From positions 1-5,611 of the forward strand of contig SXOW01000179.1 in the NCBI GenBank assembly GCA_005778315.1: a stretch of DNA of 5,611 bases, given 5' to 3'. The DNA is from Acidobacteriota bacterium (lineage in GTDB: Bacteria; Acidobacteriota; Vicinamibacteria; Vicinamibacterales; UBA8438). The notes under the pieces were generated by a model. That model was not told where the DNA came from. It searched no databases and saw only the letters and a list, made by a program, of their open reading frames with translations. Made by a program: the position numbers and the translations under genes. Shown in pieces: positions 1-4,853 of the stretch (position 1 is the first letter of the stretch; every line of letters starts with the position of its first letter).

Positions 1-1022
1 ACATCGTCATAGATGCGGTCCGGTGTGGTGCCAGGCGGGAACTCAACCTGGGCCAGCAGCACCGTATCCGCATCGTCCGGAATGGTCACCCCCAGCCGCC
101 GGGGTACATCGTCTTCGCGGAGCAGCGCGAGACAGCGGCGGTCCATGTGCTCGACGGCGATGACATCGAGACCGTCTGGATCGCGGTCGCGCCACGTCCG
201 CCTCGACTCGGCGCGCAGTCTGGAGGCCAGCGCGAGCGCCTGCGACTCGTCTCGACAGGCAATCAGGACAAATCCGACTTCAGGACAGTAGGGCAGCACA
301 TCCAAGGTCACCGACGTCACGATGCCAAGCGTGCCTTCGGAACCGATGAACAGATCGATCAGGTCGAGGTCAGAACCCGCCGCGTAGCCGGCCGCCCGTT
401 TGGGTACGTCCGGGAGCTGGTATGTGGGCACCGGCACCTGGATCGTGCCTCCAGACGTCTCGATCTCGAAGCGGGAGTCTGCCGCGCGGACCTGCCCTCG
501 CTCGAGGTCAATCAACTCTCCCGTCGCGAGCATGACGGTGAGTCCTCTGACCCACCGGCGTGTCGCGCCGTATTTGAATGTCGCGGCGCCGGCAGCGTTG
601 GTCGACACGACCCCGCCCACCGTGGCCCCCTCGAAGGTGGGCACGGGCGGATACGCCCGGCCCGCCGCCGTCAGCACCTCGCGAAGGGCCGTGAGCGTGA
701 CTCCCGGCTGCGCAGTGACGGTGTTGGGGCCAGGCGGTGCGACCGCGTCCAGCTTGGACACACTGACCACCGTGTCGCCCATCGGCGTGGCTCCGCCCGT
801 GAGCGACGACTGGGCGCCCACCACCAGCACCGCCTCGGAGTCTTTGAGGCTGGCGGCGAGCTGGGCCTCGTCACGCGGGCAGACGACCAGAGACGTGTGT
901 CCACCCGGATAGTGGGCCGCATCCTCGACATACGCCGAGGTCTCTTGTCCCGCCGCCAGCCGAAGAGCGGGTTCGCCGCTCGTGGCTCGGGGTGGTCTGG
1001 CGCGGACACGATGGCGGCTCAT
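1..1022 (-). CDS. FAD-binding oxidase/dehydrogenase, GlcD/D-lactate dehydrogenase type (C-terminus beyond the left edge)
   Basis: An open minus-strand frame of 340 codons starts at ATG 1022-1020 and reaches the window edge without a stop. The translation matches the VAO/PCMH flavoprotein fold found in glycolate oxidase subunit GlcD and cytochrome-linked D-lactate dehydrogenases. The FAD pyrophosphate loop is at residues 69-77 (GAQSSLTGG), a second FAD contact segment at about 132-161 (GATVGGVVSTNAAG, then KYGATRRWVRG), and the hallmark GSEGTLGIVT at 227-236. These enzymes oxidise 2-hydroxy acids and pass electrons to quinone, cytochrome or a partner Fe-S subunit; the substrate here cannot be read. 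The missing part would be the FAD-oxidase C-terminal domain. No in-frame ATG, GTG or TTG lies between the start and the upstream stop at 1094-1092, which fixes the start although no clear Shine-Dalgarno is visible. No signal peptide is evident, so it is probably cytoplasmic or peripheral to the membrane. It is divergent from the DsbA-like gene. Confidence 0.88.
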   Translation of the reverse strand, partial: MSRHRVRARPPRATSGEPALRLAAGQETSAYVEDAAHYPGGHTSLVVCPRDEAQLAASLKDSEAVLVVGAQSSLTGGATPMGDTVVSVSKLDAVAPPGPNTVTAQPGVTLTALREVLTAAGRAYPPVPTFEGATVGGVVSTNAAGAATFKYGATRRWVRGLTVMLATGELIDLERGQVRAADSRFEIETSGGTIQVPVPTYQLPDVPKRAAGYAAGSDLDLIDLFIGSEGTLGIVTSVTLDVLPYCPEVGFVLIACRDESQALALASRLRAESRRTWRDRDPDGLDVIAVEHMDRRCLALLREDDVPRRLGVTIPDDADTVLLAQVEFPPGTTPDRIYDD

Positions 1023-1046
1023 GGTCAGAGACCCATGTCTGGCGGT

Positions 1047-1067
1047 CGGTGCCCGGTGTCGGCACCG
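1047..1067. repeat. Perfect 7-bp inverted repeat in the divergent intergenic region
   Basis: CGGTGCC at 1047-1053 and GGCACCG at 1061-1067 are exact reverse complements separated by 7 bases. The repeat lies 25 bases upstream of the FAD-oxidase start and about 50 bases upstream of the DsbA-like start. It could be an operator for a dimeric regulator of the divergent pair or a leader hairpin of the minus-strand transcript. No convincing -35/-10 pair could be assigned on either strand of the 97-base gap, so the regulatory role is inference. Confidence 0.4.
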
Positions 1068-1106
1068 CCCTCTGGATGGTAAAGTGTGACGTTACGATGG
1101 CAAGGG

Positions 1107-1111
1107 AAAGG
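1107..1111 (+). promoter_or_regulatory. Ribosome binding site deciding the start of the DsbA-like gene
   Basis: AAAGG (within AAGGGAAAGG, 1102-1111) lies 8 bases before ATG 1120. The alternative GTG at 1111 overlaps this purine run and would add only three residues (MHV). The ATG gives a standard signal-peptide N-terminus and well-placed Shine-Dalgarno, so it is preferred. Confidence 0.6.
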
Positions 1112-1119
1112 TGCACGTC

Positions 1120-2154
1120 ATGGCTCACCGGATCGGCGCGGTCTACAGCGTCGCGGCTCTCACTCTAGTCTGTTCAGCGGCGTCGGTCTGTGCCCAGGCC
1201 CCGACCGAGATCGTCGGCCGCGTCGGCGACCACACGGTGACCATGGCCGATCTCGATGAGGCGTGGCGCAAGAACGACGCCGCCTCGCGCGCCCGGATGC
1301 TCCAGGAGTTGTATGACACCCGTCGGCGCGCACTGGACCTCGTGATCGGCGACATTCTCATCGATCAAGAGGCGGCGGCCAAAGGCGTGTCCCGTGAGGC
1401 GCTGCTGGACGCCGAGCTGCCGTCGCGCAGCCTGCCGGTGACCGACGAAGATGTGGCGCTGCTCTACGGGCAGAACCAGAACGCCTTCGGCGGGCGGACG
1501 CTCGAGCAGATGCGACCGGAGATTCGCGCATTTCTCGACCAGCAGCGCCCAATACAGGCCCTACAGGCATACATGAACGACCTCCGGGACGCGGCTGGCA
1601 ACGTGCACATCGAACTTGACCCGCCGCGAACCCCGGTGTCGGTCGATGCCAACGACGCGTCCTTCGGATCGGAAGACGCGGTGATCCAGATCGTCGAGTA
1701 CTCCGACTTCCAGTGCCCGTTTTGTCAACAGTTGATCGGCACGGTCGAGCAGCTGCAAGCCGCCTACGGCGACGATGTCCGGCTGGTCTTCAAGGACTAC
1801 CCGCTGCCCAACCACGCCCAGGCGTTCAGAGCCGCCGAAGCTGGGCATTGCGCCCTCGAACAGGGTAAGTTCTGGGAACTCCACGACACCATGTTCGCGA
1901 ACCAGGACGCTCTGGGGGTCGATGACCTGAAGCGTCACGCCGGAACGTTGGGGATGGATCAGGCTGCGTTCAACAGCTGTCTGGACAGCGGCCGATTTGC
2001 TGAACGGGTCAACGACAACCTGCGTGAGGGACAGGAAGACGGCGTGTCCTCGACGCCGACCGTGTTCATCAACGGGCGGACCGTCATGGGCGCGGCCCCG
2101 TACTCCGTGTTCGAGCAGATTATCGAAGAAGAGCTGGCGCGCGCGGGTCGCTGA
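1120..2154 (+). CDS. Exported DsbA-family thiol-disulfide protein with N-terminal SurA-like segment
   Basis: The 344-residue product begins with a signal peptide (hydrophobic run at about 5-23, likely cleavage after A25 in the V-C-A context). Residues about 30-160 open with IVGRVGDHTVTMADLD, which resembles the N-terminal domain of SurA/parvulin-type chaperones, followed by charged helices; no PPIase catalytic domain is visible. From about 165 onward it is a DsbA-like thioredoxin domain: redox motif C199-P-F-C202 after a YSDFQ lead-in, KDYPLP at about 226-231, and the cis-proline in STPT (P313). C244 (GHCALEQGKFWELHD) and C287 (FNSCLDSGRF) are placed like the extra cysteine pair of BdbD-like DsbA proteins and may form a structural disulfide. 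The expected role is periplasmic disulfide formation, isomerisation or reduction. The gene stands alone, divergent from the FAD oxidase and convergent with the oxidase operon; help with CuA-cysteine maturation is conceivable from context only. Confidence 0.88.
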   Translation: MAHRIGAVYSVAALTLVCSAASVCAQAPTEIVGRVGDHTVTMADLDEAWRKNDAASRARMLQELYDTRRRALDLVIGDILIDQEAAAKGVSREALLDAELPSRSLPVTDEDVALLYGQNQNAFGGRTLEQMRPEIRAFLDQQRPIQALQAYMNDLRDAAGNVHIELDPPRTPVSVDANDASFGSEDAVIQIVEYSDFQCPFCQQLIGTVEQLQAAYGDDVRLVFKDYPLPNHAQAFRAAEAGHCALEQGKFWELHDTMFANQDALGVDDLKRHAGTLGMDQAAFNSCLDSGRFAERVNDNLREGQEDGVSSTPTVFINGRTVMGAAPYSVFEQIIEEELARAGR

Positions 2155-2160
2155 GTCCTG

Positions 2161-2197
2161 ACGGTGGCTCCGGGGTTGCCTGCGACCCGGCCACCGT
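2161..2197. terminator. Hairpin between convergent genes, possible terminator
   Basis: ACGGTGG (2161-2167) and CCACCGT (2191-2197) pair perfectly, C2168-G2190 extends the stem, and GC-rich bases inside can pair further with bulges. It begins 6 bases after the DsbA-like stop codon. There is no T-run on either side, so intrinsic termination is not proven; it may act as a 3' stem that stabilises or helps terminate the converging transcripts. Confidence 0.4.
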
Positions 2198-2198
2198 A

Positions 2199-2214
2199 GA
2201 CGCCGGGAGGCGTC
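2199..2214. repeat. Perfect 6-bp hairpin with GGGA loop at the end of the PilZ gene
   Basis: GACGCC (2199-2204) and GGCGTC (2209-2214) flank a GGGA loop, which on the plus-strand transcript is a GNRA-type tetraloop. It sits directly next to the larger hairpin and overlaps the last two bases of the PilZ stop codon (2215-2213). Together the two stems fill almost the whole convergent gap. No T-tract follows. Confidence 0.4.
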
Positions 2215-2557
2215 AGTCCAATTCAGCCAACAAGCGTAGCGCGTATCGGCAGCTCGCGCGATTCGGGTCTCGCGGCGGCTGGATGCGGGCAATGGCGGCC
2301 GGCGCATGCCGGTTCCGCAGACTGCGGGGAAGCGCCTTCACGGCTCGGTCACCGGTGGACAACGACACCCCAACCAGCCGGTGCATGGGGAGGTTGGCGC
2401 TCGACAAGCAGTCCACCAGCAGGCCACGCGCGCTCACGTTTTCGGTTCGGATGTCTGCCGACCGCGCGACACCATTGGCGTCGGTCCAGGAGAGCCGACC
2501 CGACAAAGCGATCGGGACGCGATCGGCGGTTCGCCGATCAGGGGTATAGTCAGCCAC
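2213..2557 (-). CDS. PilZ-domain protein (predicted c-di-GMP receptor)
   Basis: The 114-residue product is about the size of a single PilZ domain. Both halves of the c-di-GMP signature are present: RTADR (RxxxR, R9 and R13) near the N-terminus and NVSARG ([D/N]xSxxG, N40-S42-G45) at the end of a beta-strand-rich stretch. PilZ proteins bind cyclic di-GMP and pass the signal to a partner; no second domain, signal peptide or membrane helix is visible. The start GTG 2557 is chosen because it lies just before the domain and has GGGGA 9-10 bases upstream. An in-frame GTG at 2593 and an ATG at 2725 also exist, but the latter would overlap ctaC by over 100 bases and adds residues with no PilZ character. 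It is the last gene on this strand, starting 50 bases after the ctaC stop, so it may be read through from the oxidase operon. Confidence 0.8.
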   Translation of the reverse strand: MADYTPDRRTADRVPIALSGRLSWTDANGVARSADIRTENVSARGLLVDCLSSANLPMHRLVGVSLSTGDRAVKALPRSLRNRHAPAAIARIQPPRDPNRASCRYALRLLAELD

Positions 2558-2566
2558 GGCGATCGT

Positions 2567-2581
2567 GTCCCCGGCGGGGAC
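2567..2581 (-). promoter_or_regulatory. Hairpin covering the PilZ ribosome binding site
   Basis: GTCCCC (2567-2572) and GGGGAC (2576-2581) form a perfect 6-bp all but A/U-free stem with a 3-base loop. On the minus-strand transcript the 3' arm contains the GGGGA that is the likely Shine-Dalgarno for GTG 2557, nine bases further on. It lies between the ctaC stop (2608) and the PilZ start. It could limit PilZ translation or act as a partial end-of-operon signal; no U-tract follows. Confidence 0.4.
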
Positions 2582-2607
2582 CCAACAAGCCACCGAGCGC
2601 GGCGCCG

Positions 2608-3354
2608 TCAGTCGGCCGTCAAACGCGCGCTTTCTGTGGCGAGGAACGACTGGAACTCTGCCTGCGTGAGAATACTCACCGCGCCGCGCATCCGGTAGTG
2701 ACCCAGGCCACACAACTGCGAGCAATTGATTTCATACGCTCCAGCCACCGTGGGTTCCCACCAGATCGGAATCTCCATCCCCGGGATGGCGTCCTGCTTC
2801 ACCCGCATCTCGGGAATGGCGAAGCTGTGGATGACATCCATGCTGCTGAGATAGGCGACCACCGGCGTGTCGACCGGCAGACTGAGCTGATTGATCGTGT
2901 AGATATCATCCCGGCCGTTCGGGTCAGTGCGGTCCAATCCGATTTCGTTGGTCGCCGTGACCAGACTCGCATCGCGGCGGCCGAACCGGCCATCGGGTCC
3001 TGGGTACACCGAGTGCCACGCGAACTGTTTCGCGATCACATGGACAACCGTGGCACCGCTCTCCGGCGGCAGGTCATTGACTCGGTTCGCCCACGCGGGC
3101 AGCGCGAACGCAATCAGGATGACGGCTTCGACGATGGCGACCCCCACCTCAAGATAGCTGGACACATGGCTCTTGACGCCGTGGTAGTCGGCTTTCGGGT
3201 TCGCGCCCTGTCGGAACCGAATGAGGGTATAGGCGAAGAAAGAGCCCCAGCCAACGAACAGCACCAGCATGAGCCAGTGCACGATCACGATAATCCGATC
3301 GATTTCGCCGGCGTGCGACGAGGCCTGCAGCGGCAGTCCCAATAACTCCTGCAT
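2608..3354 (-). CDS. ctaC: Cytochrome c oxidase subunit II (CuA subunit, no cytochrome c domain)
   Basis: The 248-residue protein receives electrons from cytochrome c at its CuA centre and passes them to haem a of subunit I. Two membrane helices are visible at about 21-45 and 68-88, followed by a periplasmic cupredoxin domain. Expected CuA ligands are all present: H176 (DVIHSF), C211, C215, H219 and M222 in CSQLCGLGHYRM. Q213 takes the place of the usual glutamate. The aromatic electron-entry segment is at about 109-119 (KQFAWHSVYPG). E69 aligns with the glutamate at the entrance of the K proton pathway (bovine E62). There is no CxxCH, which argues for aa3 rather than caa3. No cleavable signal peptide is apparent. 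AGGGAG (3367-3362) lies 7 bases before ATG 3354, inside the end of the upstream gene, whose TAG stop directly abuts this ATG, so coupling is likely. Its place after subunits I, III and IV is unlike the common ctaC-first order. Confidence 0.96.
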   Translation of the reverse strand: MQELLGLPLQASSHAGEIDRIIVIVHWLMLVLFVGWGSFFAYTLIRFRQGANPKADYHGVKSHVSSYLEVGVAIVEAVILIAFALPAWANRVNDLPPESGATVVHVIAKQFAWHSVYPGPDGRFGRRDASLVTATNEIGLDRTDPNGRDDIYTINQLSLPVDTPVVAYLSSMDVIHSFAIPEMRVKQDAIPGMEIPIWWEPTVAGAYEINCSQLCGLGHYRMRGAVSILTQAEFQSFLATESARLTAD

Positions 3355-3627
3355 CTACATACTCCCTGAGGCCTGGGACGATCGTGACAGGTCGGCGCTT
3401 TGACCGAGCGCCATGCGTGACCGTCTCACCAGGTAAAGAAAAAAGCCCGCCAAAGCGGAGAGAACGGCGGCCGTCACGCCGACCAGCAGCAGGACACCCC
3501 AACTCGCGCCGATCGCCATCGCAGAGTTGGGGTCTCCGAAGCAGACCGCACAGGCCTGCATGGGCGCCGGCGACGCCACCGCCAGGGCCGCCGTCATGCA
3601 CACCGTCCACAGAACAAGTCGCGTCAT
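3355..3627 (-). CDS. Small exported CxxC membrane protein in the oxidase operon, function unknown
   Basis: The 90-residue protein has an N-terminal hydrophobic segment (about 4-21) that looks like a signal peptide with probable processing near A25, then C26-A-V-C29-F-G-D-P-N-S at the mature N-terminus, one membrane helix at about 44-67, and a short basic tail (RRSR). The predicted layout puts the two cysteines at the periplasmic face. I recognise the style of small CxVCFG proteins next to oxidase genes but know no assigned function. The cysteines could bind copper or undergo redox chemistry during CuA or CuB assembly; that is inference. M-Q-A-C before C26 is a poor lipobox, so a lipoprotein is a weaker alternative. 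The stop abuts the ctaC start with no gap. The start ATG 3627 has a GGGA 9 bases upstream, within a tandem repeat. Confidence 0.82.
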   Translation of the reverse strand: MTRLVLWTVCMTAALAVASPAPMQACAVCFGDPNSAMAIGASWGVLLLVGVTAAVLSALAGFFLYLVRRSRMALGQSADLSRSSQASGSM

Positions 3628-3630
3628 CTT

Positions 3631-3658
3631 CAGAGATCCCGTTTCAGAGGTCCCGTTT
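3631..3658 (-). repeat. Tandem 14-bp repeat duplicating the leader of the CxxC protein gene
   Basis: CAGAGATCCCGTTT (3631-3644) is followed immediately by CAGAGGTCCCGTTT (3645-3658), 13 of 14 bases identical. On the coding (minus) strand each copy carries a GGGA that resembles a weak Shine-Dalgarno; the copy nearer the gene is 9 bases from ATG 3627. The repeat fills most of the gap between the 69-aa gene (stop at 3667) and the 90-aa gene. Confidence 0.75.
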
Positions 3659-3666
3659 GTGCGTCG

Positions 3667-3876
3667 TCAGCTCAACCCGAGTTCGCGGGTCTTCCGCACG
3701 AATTTCACGGCGTACACCGTCAGCAGCCCCCCGGTTAACACGGCGCCAACCATCGTGACCAGGTGCCAGACGGACCCGCCGTCGGTACCGTAGTTGATAC
3801 CGCCCCACACGGCCATCATGAGCGTCAACGCAATCGACGCCACGATGAACACCACGTGAAAGGATCGGAGCGACAT
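3667..3876 (-). CDS. Small two-helix membrane protein in the oxidase operon, function unknown
   Basis: The 69-residue product has two predicted membrane segments, at about 8-27 and 36-57, joined by a short loop GGINYGTDGG, and ends in a positively charged stretch (KFVRKTRE) that favours a cytoplasmic C-terminus. No cysteines and no recognised motif are present; I cannot name a family. Its position inside the operon suggests an accessory subunit or assembly factor of the oxidase (inference). The start ATG 3876 is chosen over an in-frame ATG at 4023 because it overlaps the subunit IV stop as TGATG and has GGAGG 7 bases upstream, the pattern of coupled translation; the longer form would overlap ctaF by nearly 150 bases and adds a non-hydrophobic, unlikely N-terminus. 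Confidence 0.8.
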   Translation of the reverse strand: MSLRSFHVVFIVASIALTLMMAVWGGINYGTDGGSVWHLVTMVGAVLTGGLLTVYAVKFVRKTRELGLS

Positions 3877-4232
3877 CAGTGGGCCTCCGCCTCGTGTTCC
3901 ACAGGCGCGGTCGCGTTCGGCAGCGTCTTGGCGACCCCCGTATGGTCTGAGAGCGTAAAGATCGGGAGGAACATCAACGCCAGCCAGAAGACCGCGGTCA
4001 GCCCCAATGTCAACTTCAGCCACGCGCTGCGTTCCTCGCCCAGGTGCATGAAGTAGTTCGCCACGAGCGAGCCCTTGATGGTGGCGATGATCAACGCGAT
4101 CGTGATGGCGAGGGAAATCGCGACATCCAGATACGACGCAAGGACCGTGACGACCGTGCCCACGGCGAGGGCCCCGGCGATCTTCTTGTAGGTCGCGATG
4201 TGTTTTCTGACGTCTTCTGCGCTACCGCTCAT
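3876..4232 (-). CDS. ctaF: Cytochrome c oxidase subunit IV, prokaryotic COX4 family
   Basis: The 118-residue protein has three membrane helices at about 17-35, 37-58 and 72-94, the layout of the prokaryotic subunit IV family (CtaF/QoxD-like, Pfam COX4_pro). The family signature around the end of helix 2 is visible: K53 followed by VANYFMHLGEER (59-68, with H63). Family members are structural or assembly subunits of aa3/bo3 oxidases and bind no metal centre themselves. The C-terminal tail (about 96-118) is hydrophilic, with several Glu and His residues (VEHEAEAH), and longer than strictly needed. AAGGAG lies 5 bases upstream of ATG 4232. It follows ctaE by 24 bases and overlaps the next gene by one base. 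Confidence 0.88.
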   Translation of the reverse strand: MSGSAEDVRKHIATYKKIAGALAVGTVVTVLASYLDVAISLAITIALIIATIKGSLVANYFMHLGEERSAWLKLTLGLTAVFWLALMFLPIFTLSDHTGVAKTLPNATAPVEHEAEAH

Positions 4233-4256
4233 GACGACTCCTTGCGCCTCTGCCCG

Positions 4257-4847
4257 TTACAGGAGATACAGCACGGGAAACAGGAAAATCCAGACCAGGT
4301 CGACGAAGTGCCAGTACAGCCCTGCTGCTTCGACGCGGTTTTCGAACATCGCCGGCTTGGTGTGCCACATCTTGCTGCCGGGACCCCAGAAATAACTGTT
4401 CACCACGATGCCGCCAACGATGTGCAGGCCGTGCAGCGCGGTCATCGTCCAGTAGATCGCCAGAAACGTACTGTGCGACGGGAGATGATCGTGGGACACC
4501 TTCTCGTAGTACTCGTAGGCCTTGATGCACAAAAAGAGCACCGGCAGCAGCACGGTGGCCAACATGTAGCCCTTGTACTTGGCGAAGTCGCCAAGCTTGA
4601 GCGAGGCGAAGGCCATGACCATGGTGACACTCGACGCGATCAGAATCGCCGTATTGACGGTGCCGATCGGAATGTTCAGAAACTCGGCGCCCAGCGGCCA
4701 TTCGACGGCGCCCATGCGGAGCAGCACGTAGGCTGAGAACAGCCCGCCGAACAGCATCACCTCGGAGGCGAGAAACAGCCAGATGCCGAGCTTGACGTTG
4801 TTCAACCCGGTGTCCGGCCGGGCCTGTACGGTATAGGGAATTTCCAT
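4257..4847 (-). CDS. ctaE: Cytochrome c oxidase subunit III
   Basis: The 196-residue protein is the short, five-helix bacterial type of subunit III, lacking the first two helices of the mitochondrial form. Helices lie at about 20-43, 62-83, 95-114, 127-150 and 176-196. Diagnostic sequences are FLASEVMLFGGLFSAY (25-40, with the conserved membrane glutamate E29), H-D-H after the third helix (119-121), ALHGLHIVGG (137-146) and LYWHFVDLVWIFLFP (177-191). Subunit III contains no metal; it stabilises subunit I and supports proton uptake into the D pathway. An AAAGG lies about 11 bases ahead of ATG 4847, across the ctaD stop. It follows ctaD by 6 bases and is clearly co-transcribed with it. Confidence 0.95.
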   Translation of the reverse strand: MEIPYTVQARPDTGLNNVKLGIWLFLASEVMLFGGLFSAYVLLRMGAVEWPLGAEFLNIPIGTVNTAILIASSVTMVMAFASLKLGDFAKYKGYMLATVLLPVLFLCIKAYEYYEKVSHDHLPSHSTFLAIYWTMTALHGLHIVGGIVVNSYFWGPGSKMWHTKPAMFENRVEAAGLYWHFVDLVWIFLFPVLYLL

Positions 4848-4853
4848 CGATCG

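Noticed and set aside
147..1082. 311-codon plus-strand open frame
   Set aside because: It lies antisense to the FAD-binding oxidase, whose translation has clear family motifs. The product is rich in Arg, Gly and His with no recognisable domain, as expected for an antisense frame in GC-rich DNA.
1561..2307. 248-codon minus-strand open frame antisense to the DsbA-like gene
   Set aside because: The plus strand encodes the conserved CPFC thioredoxin domain here, and the antisense product shows no family motif; it also collides with the PilZ gene end.
2558..2725. Longer N-terminus for the PilZ protein starting at ATG 2725
   Set aside because: It would overlap the CuA-ligand end of ctaC by 118 bases, and the added residues show no PilZ or other domain character. 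GTG 2557 directly precedes the domain.
2698..3345. 215-codon plus-strand open frame antisense to ctaC
   Set aside because: The opposite strand carries all CuA ligands and both membrane helices of subunit II; the antisense product has no recognisable features.
2608..3354. Classification as a caa3 oxidase with a cytochrome c domain on subunit II
   Set aside because: No CxxCH haem-binding motif is present and the protein ends about 26 residues after the last CuA ligand.
3355..3627. Lipoprotein call for the CxxC protein based on the cysteine after the signal peptide
   Set aside because: The residues before C26 are M-Q-A, which poorly fit a lipobox; cleavage after A25 by ordinary signal peptidase or retention as an anchor is as likely.
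3877..4023. Longer N-terminus for the 69-aa protein starting at ATG 4023
   Set aside because: It would overlap ctaF by nearly 150 bases with a polar, Arg-rich extension, while the TGATG junction with GGAGG upstream supports the short form.
4044..4736. 230-codon plus-strand open frame antisense to ctaF and ctaE
   Set aside because: Its charged His/Asp/Arg-rich product is what the reverse of hydrophobic membrane-helix codons gives; no domain and no ribosome binding site support it.
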